A DNA stretch of 64,000 nt, from contig VKHL01000023.1 in assembly GCA_015146655.1 (NCBI GenBank), forward strand, positions 1-64,000, written 5' to 3'. Every line of letters begins with the position of its first letter. Within the stretch, counting starts at the first letter, position 1. A program made the translations under genes and the position numbers. The notes under the pieces were generated by a model. It did no database searches. It had not been told where the DNA came from and was given only the letters and a program-made list of their open reading frames with translations. Shown one piece after another: positions 1 through 10,246 of this stretch. This DNA is from Ochromonas danica (taxonomy: Eukaryota; Sar; Chrysophyceae; Chromulinales; Chromulinaceae).

Positions 1-2405
1 TTCACTCCACACACTGTCTAACCAACTGGTCGTCTTCTTTCTCAGAGGACATACAGTGCTTTACCTCTTCTCAGACTTCTCTATCTCTTGCTCTTCTTCT
101 GCTTTCTCTTCTTTGCTCTCCTTCTCTAAATCACAATAATACCAATAACAAGCACTTGCTGTTTTTTCTGATGGCATTTGCTTTGCAATCCACTCCCAAT
201 TAACTCGACCGCCACCTTCTTTACTCTCATTTACCAGCTTCACCAACAATGCAATCTCTTCCTTTGTCCACCGCTTCTTAGGCTTTGCTACCACTCCAAG
301 CTCTTCACATCGCCGGCCTATAGCAGCAACCGTTCGTTTCTTCAAGTGATGAAATAACCTGTTATAATTAAGCCCTTTACTACGCAAGGAGATAAGAAGA
401 TCATCTTCTTCCTTTGTCCAAGGAGATGTATTCAATAGTCGACTCAACTCTCTCTCCCATCTAAAATCATATCACACACATACATACACAAACAGAACAA
501 CAACAATCAATATCCACATTATTGCATGACTCTCATTAACAATAAACTCACCTCACTTTGCACTCCATCGCATTGTGAGAAGAAGACAGAGAATCGGCTA
601 CAGCATTCCATTTCCCGCTATCCCCAAACTGTCTCACTGCTTTCAACAATTCTGCATCTTCCTCTTCTGTCCATAGACTCTCAGCTACTGCCTTTCCACT
701 GCAATACTTATTAATTCGTTTGTATCTCGTACTACATTGTACTCTATTATATTGTGGTAGATAAGTAGCAATCAAATTCCAATCCCTTGTGCCATGTTGC
801 TTTACCGCCTCCAACAACTTGGCATCACCTTCCTTCGTCCATTGTGCCTTCTTTATTGGAAATAATTGATTCTTCAAAGATTGGTAGTGATTTCGTAAAG
901 CATCATCAGATCGCTTAGTAGGCAGTAAAGCAAGAAGAGATTGCCATTCTGATCGAACATACTTTTGATCCATATCCTCCATGATGACCTTCTTGATGAT
1001 CTCATCTTCTTCTGCCTTCCACTCTGATCGATCAACTGAAGGATCCAAATGAAGTCTCCATCTACCTCACATCATAGACACATCATAGACACATCGACAC
1101 ATGACAAGGAGTAATCCACACACAAAAGATGAGGTCTATCACATACTTTTGAGAGCAACTGTCAGCTATTCGACCATCCATGTGAGAAGCTATCTTGGTC
1201 CAAGAAGATTCGCCATACTGCTTCACCAACTCCAACAACTTCGCATCCTCCTACACAAACAACAACAAACACATGTCACTTACTAGTCTACACCAGACAC
1301 ACATCACACAATAGACTGCTGCACTAGACACTGCTCAAACAGCTCTCATCCTCATCATACAACAGTCCAACTACTCTACCTCTGCACTCCAGGCACCTGA
1401 CTTGATATCTGGTCGAAGAGCGCGATACCATCGATTACCCACATGGTTTTCAGATCTATGCGGAAGATATCGTCTGGAAATCTCAGCCCACTTCTCTCCC
1501 ATCTCTTCTATCCCTTTCCTCAGTAACATGTCTTCTTCTGCTGTCCACTTTCTTCTGCCTGCTCTAACTCCACCTTTATTCTGCTCCTCTTTAAAAAACC
1601 CATCACCCGAAGATGAAGACAAAGGGTTTGTTTCCATTTCCTTCACGCTCATCTCTCTCGAGGATGACAGCAGACGAACAGTCCCACTAGACCACCCTCC
1701 TGCCAACACCCTCCTGGGTCCATTCACATGATAACCATCATGAAGAGGAAAATGATGCTTATAACTCCTATTCACACATCGCATCAATGGCAAGGCTCGC
1801 GATAAGAAGGAGAAGGGAGTTTTCTTTTGTATCATGTCGTTGATTAGGAATGATATTGGATTTGTGGTGAACATCCCGCAATATTCCACACAGCATTCCA
1901 TGCAATTCCACACAATACTCAATCTCAACAGCGCAGAAGGAACTCCTTCAAACTCCAACAACCTCCTATCTGATGGTTGAGGTGGGAGTATCACGGAAGC
2001 TTTCGAAAGAATTGAAGAATGCCACCTATTTTTCTCTGACGAGGCCCCAAGAGATGGTGTATCAGACGATCCCTGAGCTTCCTTAGCGCTTGCAGAAACT
2101 GGAACAGAAGGAGTGAGAGGAGCAGCCTTGCTACCTTTGGTAACAGGTCCTTCACTTCCTTTTCTCTCCTTGGAGGCCGAGTCGCTGCTCTTGGATGGTC
2201 GTAGGAGTGGCTTGCACAGCTACTATACCAGTAGCAGCGATGCCATTTCTGTCTTGATTGGATTGTGCTGTCATGGTCGCACTTTGGACCTTCACTACCC
2301 CATTATTATGATTGCCACCAGTAGCTTCTTCTTCTGCTTCATCGTCTCCATCCAGCACGATCACTTCCATAGGAGGGGGAAGAGGAGTAATAGTGACTAT
2401 TTGGA
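1..2405. repeat. Segmental duplication, Myb block copy A
   Basis: Block A carries the Myb gene, its introns and its flanks, and it recurs in the same orientation from position 42510. Base 1 aligns with 42510, so the true left edge lies outside the window. Similarity covers introns as well as exons, so this is a DNA-level duplication and not retroposition. Past about 2110 the match breaks up: copy B lacks roughly 250 bp and rejoins near 2361. Confidence 0.85.
61..1835 (-). CDS. Seven-repeat Myb/SANT protein, copy A
   Basis: Four exons (1835-1380, 1250-1147, 1061-552, 460-61) with GT-AG introns give a frame-perfect 489-residue protein. Seven Myb/SANT repeats follow one another, each opening with a Trp-Thr/Ser/Lys-x-Glu motif: first tryptophans near residues 97, 149, 201, 261, 317, 371 and 421. 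Exon 2 is short (104 bp) and restores the second repeat. Myb repeats bind DNA; long arrays occur in SNAPc4-like and other multi-Myb proteins, but I cannot assign an orthologue. The start at 1835 (MIQKKTPFSF) is chosen because it is shared with copy B. The first 30 or so residues are basic, rich in Ser and Leu and free of acidic residues, like a mitochondrial presequence. The last exon ends in a GTAAAG that could be a further donor, so the C-terminus may be longer. Confidence 0.85.
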
Positions 2406-2544
2406 CATCCTCTTTCTTCATCCAAGAAGAGGCCTCCTGTGTCTTCTTCACGTCAGCCTTAGCATTATCATCTGCAATTATATGTGACAATGCGCTATCT
2501 TTCGATATGGATGGAGGCTGGTGGGACAGGTCTAAAGTTATCAT
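2152..2544 (-). CDS. Possible exon of an unidentified acidic protein
   Basis: An open frame of 130 codons with ordinary codon use (motif IVLDGDDEAEEEA in the middle) lies between the Myb gene and the helicase remnants on the same strand. A pyrimidine-poor AG lies just upstream, so it may be a 3' exon, either of the decayed helicase's tail or of a separate gene. A second frame also stays open from about 2218 down into the Myb first exon (2218-1995), so a splice or frame change here is possible. In block B the corresponding DNA carries a deletion and a different frame is open. Function is unknown and the model is weak. Confidence 0.25.
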   Translation of the reverse strand: MITLDLSHQPPSISKDSALSHIIADDNAKADVKKTQEASSWMKKEDVQIVTITPLPPPMEVIVLDGDDEAEEEATGGNHNNGVVKVQSATMTAQSNQDRNGIAATGIVAVQATPTTIQEQRLGLQGEKRK

Positions 2545-3960
2545 CTCGATCTCTTCTACAGGGGAAGGAAACTAATGGAGACTCTTCTTGCATAAGCGAA
2601 GGGTTGAGAGCCTCTGTAACTACAACAGGAGAGGAGGAGATAGCCTGCTCCATATCCCTGACAGGAGCCGCGGGAAGAGAATTGCCAGGAAGAGCATATT
2701 GCCAGGAAGAACAGAATAAGACCATATCGATGGGACCTGAAAAGATTGGATCCTTCATCATTTTGGTCCATTGTCCCAGACCATATTGTAAGATGGAGGT
2801 GAACAGGGAATAGTCCAGATCGATGGATCACCAAAAGGGCATGCTCATGTCTCGACGATAAGGTGGGAGGGAGAGATCCATGACTTTGCAGTTCTGTGAG
2901 ATCATCTCCTGCAAGACAGCTTTAGGATAAAGTGCCAAGAGCAAACGAAGATGACGAAGATATTCGCATTTTACAAACGGAGAGACAGAAGTCAGAACAT
3001 ACGCAAACGCAAAGTCCAGATGACTTGGATGATTCTACAAGATGATGATGACACAGGGAGAAGGAGAATACTAAGCAGAGAACTAGTATGATAGGTACAG
3101 CAGCATTACATCATGTTACTTCGCATAAATTAATTACTGCGGGACACCACAACACAGAAAGAGGCAGAGATCGTCGAAACCAAGCTTCTTGTTACCTCTT
3201 CGGAGATATCAACTGGATAGAGACTTTGATATAAGGATGCAAAGATCTCTTTTACTTCTTCTACTTTCTCTTCTAGCTTTGCTTCTTGTGCTAGATCGAG
3301 ATCATACCAAGTTAGAAGGAAACTTTCTCTTCGTTTCTCTCCCGCACGATAAGTTATTCCTTCCGAGATTATCTGACATCACATCGTATTTCATCATATT
3401 CTGCGGGTACTTTGTAGTCCACTTGCTGGCTGCAGCTCGTTCTCTTCTACCCCAAGGCGTTATCCACTCCAATGACTATTAACTTCGATCAGAAGTCTGG
3501 ATCATCAATTGCAACATCATTCTCAGCTGAAATAAAGGCTTCATTAGCGAAATTGCTACCCTAAGACAATGGTGGCAGGAGTGGATGGAGTAAGAAGGGT
3601 AGCTGCTAGATGGGTACATTCCACATGGTCATCATTTTCACGATGAAGGAAAGAAATAGAAAGCTATGCTATCATTTTGTATTTTGTAGAACAGCATAGT
3701 CTAATCCTAACTTAAAAGAAGCTGCTTTGAACACGACCATTTCATAGGATTTCTTGGTTAATAGTCTATAGACAGTCACGGCTGGTGTGTTGACCTATGG
3801 TATGCGATATGCACGTGCTTGTGCTTGAACATCGAGTCCAATCACTATCGGTATCTGCTGCTGTTAGGTTAATCCTTTACGGCTTATGAATTACGACGAC
3901 TTATGAATTATTGGTAAATCGATCAAAAGCAACTTGTCTTTCACACCCTGTGACGCTTCT
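2500..3960 (-). pseudogene. Decayed CHD-family SNF2 helicase
   Basis: Read on the minus strand, several coding pieces lie in the order expected for the back half of a CHD chromatin remodeller. At about 3850-3680 the helicase C-lobe appears: QAQARAYRI, then VTVYRLLTKKSYEMVVFKA, then SFKLGLDYAVLQ. At 3590-3490 comes NEAFISAENDVAIDDPDF, the conserved post-helicase motif. From about 3430 to 3200 run charged helical pieces in shifting frames. At 3037-2829 a segment ends in DMSMPFW, followed by a SANT-like SIDLDYSLF and QYGLGQWTKMMKD to about 2750. Two in-frame TGA codons (3491-3489 and 2830-2828) stand where the family has tryptophan, and other pieces change frame. The upstream lobe and chromodomains are not seen. 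I read this as a dead host gene that still keeps recognisable order. Confidence 0.7.
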
Positions 3961-4139
3961 CTCCACACGTTCATAAAGATAATGATGATGAAGTGTAAAT
4001 TAATGTAGTCTAGACAGTTAACTTAACACGGGTAAGTTAAAGCATACGTTTAACTTAACAGGTTTCGTTTTGCCTCTGATTGTTTTGGCATGACAACATT
4101 ATTTGGTTTTATCCATAATCTACCTAATTGGAGAAAAAT

Positions 4140-4597
4140 ATGTCTGAAGGATATACAGTAGCTGAAATTCCAGATGAATTTAAAGCACTTCGTGCTTGTT
4201 TAAGATGTGGTTTAGTGAAGACTCTCACTCAGGTAGACGACACTCTTCCCTCTCGTGACAAACAACAATAACAATAGCAATAGCAATACCAATAACAATA
4301 GCACTGACCTATTATGATGTGATGTTTCCATGTGTTTCTGTATCATTGTTTTCTTTTGTTGTTTTCCTTTCTTTTAGTTTCATGAAAATGGCTGTGAAAA
4401 CTGTATTTTCTTACAGTTAGAAGGAAATACTCCTCGTATTCATGAGGTAAGAAATAGATAGACTCTCTACTGTTATCTTCCATGGTGATATTTGTTGTTA
4501 TGGGATATCTAGTGTACAACAGCCTATTTTGAAGGAATGGTGGCTATGATTGATCCTGAGAAGAGTTGGGTTGCTAAATGGCAGAGAATTGGTAAGA

Positions 4598-4629
<32 letters not shown>

Positions 4630-4812
4630 CCATTCTCTTTCTACATGACTTTCATAATCATGTCTCACCTTACCATGGTAATACTCTTACGATGAACAGC
4701 AACCTACTACCCTGGTATGTATGCTATTGATGTGGTGGGAGAGCTTCCAGATGATGTCTTGGAGTATTGTGAGGAGCATGCCTTAGAGTTCAAAGCAGGC
4801 AAAAAGCAATAG
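4140..4812 (+). CDS. SPT4: Transcription elongation factor SPT4
   Basis: Four exons (4140-4232, 4378-4446, 4513-4591, 4700-4812) splice to 117 residues, the usual length of Spt4. A four-cysteine zinc site is split between exon 1 (CLRCG) and exon 2 (CENC), followed by IDPEKSWVAKWQRI and the final YYPGMYAIDVVGELPDD, all family hallmarks. Spt4 pairs with Spt5 to form DSIF, which clamps RNA polymerase II and promotes processive elongation in the nucleus. All junctions are GT-AG and the frame is kept. The third intron contains a short ATC microsatellite (about 4598-4629). The gene converges on the coiled-coil gene that ends at 5020. Confidence 0.95.
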
Positions 4813-5019
4813 ACAGGCACTCACCCAGTAACTCATCCTTCGTAGAGATTCTTCTCTCGAGGGCGATAGATGAGTGAATAGTGGTTTAGCCAGATAGTGA
4901 GTGTTGGAGGAAAGAAAGCAACTGATGTTGTGGTAGTGTATATATCCCTTCGTTAATGTCATTATTGTTAACCAATGACCTGACTGACTACATTTACATG
5001 CTAAGAACTTCTTATTTAT

Positions 5020-6632
5020 TTACCCATCCAAGAGGAAGTCATCATGTAGGATGTCTGCCAATTGAATGCGGTCAAATCGACTAATTGTTGACAAGTCATG
5101 GCCATAGGGTAGCATCTGCTTTCCACCATCTCCTTCTTCATCGTCTTCTGGGTCCATGAGATAGCCATGACTATAGCCATGCAATACATTTCCTCTGCCA
5201 CCTACCTCATTACTTCTCTTGTTTCCAGTTTCTTCATCATCATCTCGCTGTTGCTGCTGTTCATATTGGAAGTATTTCCCATTGACAGGTGCTCTCTGGG
5301 GTTGTCCATTGATTCGTCGCTCAATTTCGTCATCCTCCTCATCCTCTAGTAGCAAAGGATCGTTACCTGCCTTTTGTACGCCTCTTTGTTGATCAGATGA
5401 CTGTATATTGTGTCCACGGAGAACACTAGAAGAAGCAGAAAAGGAGGTATAGCTTTGATCGAATGGGCGCGGGCTGTTGTCTTCCAATGTAAAAGGTGAG
5501 CGAGAAGGTTCGTTGGTCAAGGTCACTGTTACCGGGGTTATGGACACTCCCTCTCCGCCTTCATTAAGATGACCATCTTCCATATCTACCCACATGCCAT
5601 TTTTCTCATATCTAACGCTATTGTCGAAACTACCTTCATCACCACCCCGTCTATTCTGATCATATGAAGCCACGTTCAATGCACCACTTCGTATTGACAT
5701 ATTGTTCTCCCGATTCTCTTCAGATCGTGAGACGGGACGAGCGCTTCTATGAACGAGGTTTACAGAAGAAGGATGAGGGGGTTCAAAAGAAGAAACTCCG
5801 TTTCTTCTGTCATTTCTTTCTTCCGCAATTTGATGTGGGGATGATGATGCGGCAGGTGATATTGTCGCATTACTATGTTGTCGCAGTCCTTCCAACAACT
5901 TCAACAAGTGATCATTCTATATACACAAAATACAGATGGCGGAAACACAGTCAAGTAGTGACAATGTGGTACAGTAAGTAAGTAATAGCAAGTAACACTG
6001 ACAATAACAGGACTGTGGCAGAGATAGTAATGGCAGCAAAGGAGTTGCTACCTGCTGATGGAGATGATGAATTTGATTATGAAGGTGTGCATTCTCTTCT
6101 TCTAGTCGTTGAGTTTGAATAGTCAATCGATGCCTATCTTCCTAATTCCATCACACATACCCAGGCAGAAATCAGTTGTACCATCGCAGTTTGATGAAGA
6201 TGGACCAGTCAGAAAACAGCATGAATGAGTATAGAGCGTGAGAGAGGGTGTGCCATCAAAGAGAGAGAGAGAGAAGTATCTTACCAGCGCTTGATTGCAT
6301 TGATCTAAGACTCGCTCAACTTCAGCATTGGCGGCTAATACTCGTTCTTCCTGTTCTTGTTGCCAACGTGTTCTCTCTTCAATTAACTCTCTTTCCACCA
6401 TGCCTAACTTTGTTTGTAACGTCTGATTTTCAGTTCTTAACAAGGCAATCAGTTGTTCACGATCAAGTCTATCTTGTTCACGATTGCGAATCGTTGTTTT
6501 GATATCCATCACATCTTTTTCTATGGAATCCACAATCTCACGCGTAGCATGCATTGTGCTGGACACAAAATGAATATTTTGAAATGCCACACGTTGTAAG
6601 TTGACACTTTCATCATCATTATTGGATCTCAT
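5020..6632 (-). CDS. Coiled-coil protein of unknown function
   Basis: Three exons (6632-6285, 6141-6052, 5916-5020) join in phase 0 to give 444 residues. Residues about 30-150 are a strong coiled coil (IEKDVMDIKTTIRNREQDRL, then repeated Glu/Gln/Leu heptads), continued in exon 2 by RLEEENAHLHNQ. The C-terminal 300 residues are polar, rich in Ser, Asp and Glu, and look disordered, except for a final ISRFDRIQLADILHDDFLL that could be a short docking helix. No enzyme motif is visible. It is divergent from the methyltransferase at 6968 with about 335 bp between the starts. A scaffold or cytoskeletal role is a guess. Confidence 0.75.
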
Positions 6633-6967
6633 CTTTTCCGCCTTAGTCTAATCAATCTCACACAAAATGAGACGATCTCTGTTGGATGTGAGCTCTCTCT
6701 CTTTCTCTCTGTGCTTTGCGTTGTTGCCGGAAAACTGCAAAAACCAGTCGATTTATCGACCCCGCCAAATGTCACATTTAATCGATTTTTGGGTTCTTTG
6801 TGTGTTTGAATGATGTCAGCACAGCAGCAAAGCAGAGTGCTGAGTGGTACTTGCAGAACCGAACAGCAACAGAGGTGCAGCGGTTTGGACTAGTTGGTCA
6901 CAGCCCACTATTACTTTGTTGGTAGTATATGATACAACATCACCTCCTGAACTGAAAGAGAAAGAAA

Positions 6968-8098
6968 ATGCTTGTTGTTCATAATCTCCCTATGATGATG
7001 CTACCACTTTCTCTTCTGATCATCATTACTCTCCCAACCTTCATCTCTTCCACTACTAATCTAACGAATTCAATGGCTTTGAAGAAAAGCTGTCAAGAAG
7101 ATGGAGAAAATCGTATTTGGTGGATGGGGAAATGTTGGTGTGAACCTGGATGGATCACAATTAAGAACCCCAAGAGTCCGTTGTTACCAATCTGCCTCAT
7201 TCCTTTATTAAAGAATGGTGATTGCAACTGTCTACCAGAGTCATTCGATGATCGGTCTTTTCTCAAAAATCTCTCCTGGAAACATCCTCAAGGCTATCGA
7301 TGTACTTCTTTATGTCGTTATTCTGATCAATTAGGTGTGCCTTGGTCCTCTCCACAAGAATGGAATGAGAATTTGTTATGGAAGCAACTCAGCTTTTATC
7401 GACGAGAACTTCCACAAACACGTCATAATCATCTTCGTGCTCGTTTGGATGAATTTGCTGTTGCTTTTCATCAATACTCTTCTCTTGAAGGTCTTGATTT
7501 AGGTAAAGTGTTAGAGTTAGGAGCTGGAGGATATACGCAAGCACGCAGTATCCTTGAGAGAGTCAATGCAACCATGAAAGAGATAACTTTAGTTGATCCT
7601 CTTGTTTATCATTATCAATCAATCAAAGGTTGTTCTTACTACGATGGACAGCTTGTAGTTAATAATACCGTCTTTCCAACTACTTTATCTAATCTTACGA
7701 TTGAGGCATTTGGTGCTACCTTGTCAACACAAGGTGGTCTATATGATACAGTCATTCTTATGAATGTCATAGTCTATGCACAAGATGCCCTCAAGATTCT
7801 TGAAATAGTGTATTCTGCTCTCAAACCAAATGGATTACTTATCTTCCATGATCGTTATTTTGATAATTGGATTAAGTCATCAAAATGTAAGACAGCAGGA
7901 TTCTCTGTGAATATTCAACAAGTCTCTGAGACTACCTTAGATCATTTCCTGGAAAGTGCATTTTCAAGGGAACCGTTCTTCAACACTAACCAGACCAAAG
8001 AGCAAATTGATCGTAGTAAACATTGGTGTAGATGGTTGGATGATGAGAAAGGATATTTTGTGATAGTGCATAAAATCAAATATGATATTCTCCTCTGA
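6968..8098 (+). CDS. Secreted or lumenal SAM-dependent methyltransferase-like protein
   Basis: A single exon encodes 376 residues ending in TGA. Residues 1-28 form a hydrophobic signal peptide (MLPLSLLIIITLPTF). A cysteine-rich stretch follows (WWMGKCWCEPGW near residue 50, with further cysteines to about 117). From about residue 180 comes a class I methyltransferase core: motif I VLELGAGGYTQARSI, an acidic residue after strand 2 (TLVDPLVYHYQ), and a later LLIFHDRYFDNW. The combination suggests a methyltransferase-like domain acting in the ER or Golgi lumen or outside the cell, as seen with some glycan-modifying enzymes. The substrate is unknown. Potential N-glycosylation sites (NVT, NNT, NLT) fit a secretory route. 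Confidence 0.8.
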   Translation: MLVVHNLPMMMLPLSLLIIITLPTFISSTTNLTNSMALKKSCQEDGENRIWWMGKCWCEPGWITIKNPKSPLLPICLIPLLKNGDCNCLPESFDDRSFLKNLSWKHPQGYRCTSLCRYSDQLGVPWSSPQEWNENLLWKQLSFYRRELPQTRHNHLRARLDEFAVAFHQYSSLEGLDLGKVLELGAGGYTQARSILERVNATMKEITLVDPLVYHYQSIKGCSYYDGQLVVNNTVFPTTLSNLTIEAFGATLSTQGGLYDTVILMNVIVYAQDALKILEIVYSALKPNGLLIFHDRYFDNWIKSSKCKTAGFSVNIQQVSETTLDHFLESAFSREPFFNTNQTKEQIDRSKHWCRWLDDEKGYFVIVHKIKYDILL

Positions 8099-8658
8099 TT
8101 AACTGTGCATGTTATATATATTTATTATCTGAATTTATGAATGTGCTGAGCTTTAGTTAGCGACAATAGTCGTGGTTAGATCGATGATCCTGATGATCTA
8201 ATTTATTTAGACTGTGTTTTGATAATCGGCTTATAAACGTTTGTTTTCAAGAAGAAAGGCTTTTTGTTCATTATATCCTCTCGAACCTATTTCATAGGCT
8301 TCGGGATTGCTGGTCTACTGAGAGAATTTAGTAGAATTTTTTACAGCCGATGTATCCAAGTCGAGGTTCAAACGCTGCATCATTTCACTTCGTGCCAGAT
8401 AACAGAACACACTGGGAATATAATGACAGAAACGGAGTTTCATCCATTCAAAAATGATGAAGCACTCCTCGCCAATCATACACTCCATTTTCCAGGGATG
8501 GTAAAGTTTTGTCTTCTCTTGCGATGATATTAAGAAGGATAGATACTTTGAAGCTTGAAGGAGTTGAAAGGCTAGGCTTATTACATTACATGACAGGAGG
8601 TGATAAAGCGAAGATCATAACTGACAAAAATACCACCTTAATATTGCGGTACTAACAG
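8099..8658. other. Intergenic spacer
   Basis: The spacer separates the end of the methyltransferase gene from the 3' end of the DUF5710 gene. An open frame at 8264-8527 has no recognisable domain and no clear coding bias. I see no RNA gene or repeat here. Confidence 0.5.
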
Positions 8659-9453
8659 TTAAGCTTTATAAGGCCAACGAGATAGAGCAGGACTACTGGG
8701 ATCAGTGACATACCAAGATCTTCCTTCCTTGTCCCATTTCGCACCCATTGCTTTAGCCTCATCTTTATCTTCAAACGGAACAGTCAAATAGTAAGTAGTG
8801 GTAACATTTGAATGAGCTCGTAAACCTTGTTGCTGCTGCTGCTGTTGTTGTTGTTCTGGCGGTGGCAGAGACGATTCACTAGATTGTTCACTGGTCGTGG
8901 TGGTGGTTGTTTTGGTGGTACCGGTAGTATGTGAAGCGGAGGGACCCCAACGAGACAAGAGACTGGCTTCCGCATTAGGAGCATACCATTTCTTCGTTTC
9001 CATATCATATTTAGCTCCTAATGCCTTGGCTTCATCTTTTTCTTCAAATGGAACTTGAAGAAAGACTTTCTTTGTCACTTCATTACTTTTCATATTAAGT
9101 AATCGTTTATTAGGATCCAAGTTCACAGGCCAACGTTCTAATAAACGAAGGTCATCAGCATAAGCATACCAACTTTTACAAGTTGTATCCCATCGTGCTC
9201 CCATTTGCTTTGCTTCAGCCTTTTCAGCAAAGGGAACATTTAAATAGACTTTTTGTGGTTCTTTTACATCACCTTGTCCTTCATCTCCTTCTGTGGATGA
9301 CCAAACAGGTCCTTCATGAAGTCGTGAAATTGATTGTTGGATATGTTGAATAGAAAAGGCTTTTCTTGGTAAGTGCCTTGTATAAGCTCCAATACCTGAT
9401 ATTAAAGCAAGCATGGCAATAAATAAGAAATAGAACCTTGAATTGCCCACCAT
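8659..9453 (-). CDS. Membrane-anchored protein with three DUF5710 repeats
   Basis: The ATG at 9453 gives 264 residues; an upstream GTG in the same frame is unlikely to be used. Residues 5-25 form one hydrophobic segment (FYFLFIAMLALISGIGAY), either a signal anchor or an uncleaved leader. Three copies of a module of about 41 residues follow, near 68-108, 129-170 and 221-262. Each has the pattern (V/Y)xLxVPFxxKxEAKxxGA(R/K)(W/Y)D...K.WY, typical of DUF5710, a small domain otherwise found singly in bacterial DNA-processing proteins. The linker before the third copy is Thr-rich and then a Gln run (about 9 residues). A 12-bp minisatellite lies just upstream of the start. The module's function is not established; a nucleic-acid role is inferred from bacterial contexts only. 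Confidence 0.8.
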   Translation of the reverse strand: MVGNSRFYFLFIAMLALISGIGAYTRHLPRKAFSIQHIQQSISRLHEGPVWSSTEGDEGQGDVKEPQKVYLNVPFAEKAEAKQMGARWDTTCKSWYAYADDLRLLERWPVNLDPNKRLLNMKSNEVTKKVFLQVPFEEKDEAKALGAKYDMETKKWYAPNAEASLLSRWGPSASHTTGTTKTTTTTTSEQSSESSLPPPEQQQQQQQQQGLRAHSNVTTTYYLTVPFEDKDEAKAMGAKWDKEGRSWYVTDPSSPALSRWPYKA

Positions 9454-9515
9454 TTCTTTCAACAATTCTGCTGTCCCGCCACTCGTGCTTCTTCCCACAC
9501 ACCGACACCGAAATC

Positions 9516-9587
9516 TCTAACCGATAAATCAACCGATAAATCAACCGATAAATCAACCGATAAATCAACCGATAAATCCCGCAGAAC
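9516..9587. repeat. 12-bp minisatellite
   Basis: About five to six head-to-tail copies of the 12-mer ataaatcaaccg lie about 65 bp upstream of the DUF5710 start codon, so within its 5' leader or promoter. The copies are nearly perfect, which implies recent slippage. Confidence 0.85.
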
Positions 9588-9589
9588 AA

Positions 9590-10246
9590 GCAAAATCCAT
9601 TGAACCAGGTAACGCCAGGTTTTGCCTATTTTATCCAAGTCGAAAATCAGACATGAAGAACAAGTGAAGGTGGTGTCAATTCATCGGGGTAAAGGGCCCT
9701 GAAGCCTACTGCATGTAAAGGCAAATCCTTTGTTTGGCGCATCGATAGTGCTATCCCTCTGTCTCTGGTAAGGTTGCGCAGTCTGATAGAGAGGAATTCC
9801 AAATGCAACCACTTCCGAACAGAACAGAAGAGAAGTGAAGATGGTTTGAAGTTGTTATAGAAATGACCTCAATTTATAATAATCTGGCTATCAAAGATTT
9901 CGTGTTGGCTGAGTTCTTTCGGTGAATCGATCTCCACCAATCTGAGATTATAAACTCAATTGAATTGGGTTCTTATACTCAATTGAATTGCCATGCCATC
10001 ATAGGAACAGCCTATCTGATAGATCTTCTGAGTAATTATTTTGCCAAGTTTGTACATGGTGAGATGCTAAACTGTTGGGGTAAATGTTATTGTTTATTCG
10101 GTGAAACCCGCACTGGGATCTATCAAACCAGAGGTAAAGCCAGGTTTTGCCTATTTTATCCAAGCCACCTCCTCTCAAATCAGTACATTTCGACATGCTG
10201 CAGAGAAGTGAAGACAATGTGAAGAACTCATTCTTCAATATAATAA
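9590..10246. repeat. ABCG1 upstream region with an internal duplicated segment
   Basis: The 26-bp stretch that starts ccaggttttgcctatttt occurs at about 9614-9639 and again at about 10139-10164. A related gagaagtgaaga segment follows each copy (near 9830 and 10203). Two copies of actcaattgaattg stand at about 9954-9967 and 9977-9990. This is therefore a locally duplicated promoter-proximal region directly in front of the ABCG1 start codon. No gene is seen in it. Confidence 0.55.

Noticed and set aside
2500-3960. TGA read as tryptophan, because TGA stands at two expected tryptophans in the helicase remains
   Set aside because: Several intact genes in the window end in TGA (methyltransferase, NTF2-like copies) and use TGG for tryptophan; other pieces of the helicase also change frame, so it is decay.
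9516-9587. CRISPR-like direct repeats
   Set aside because: The copies are contiguous 12-mers with no spacers, and the genome is eukaryotic; it is a minisatellite.
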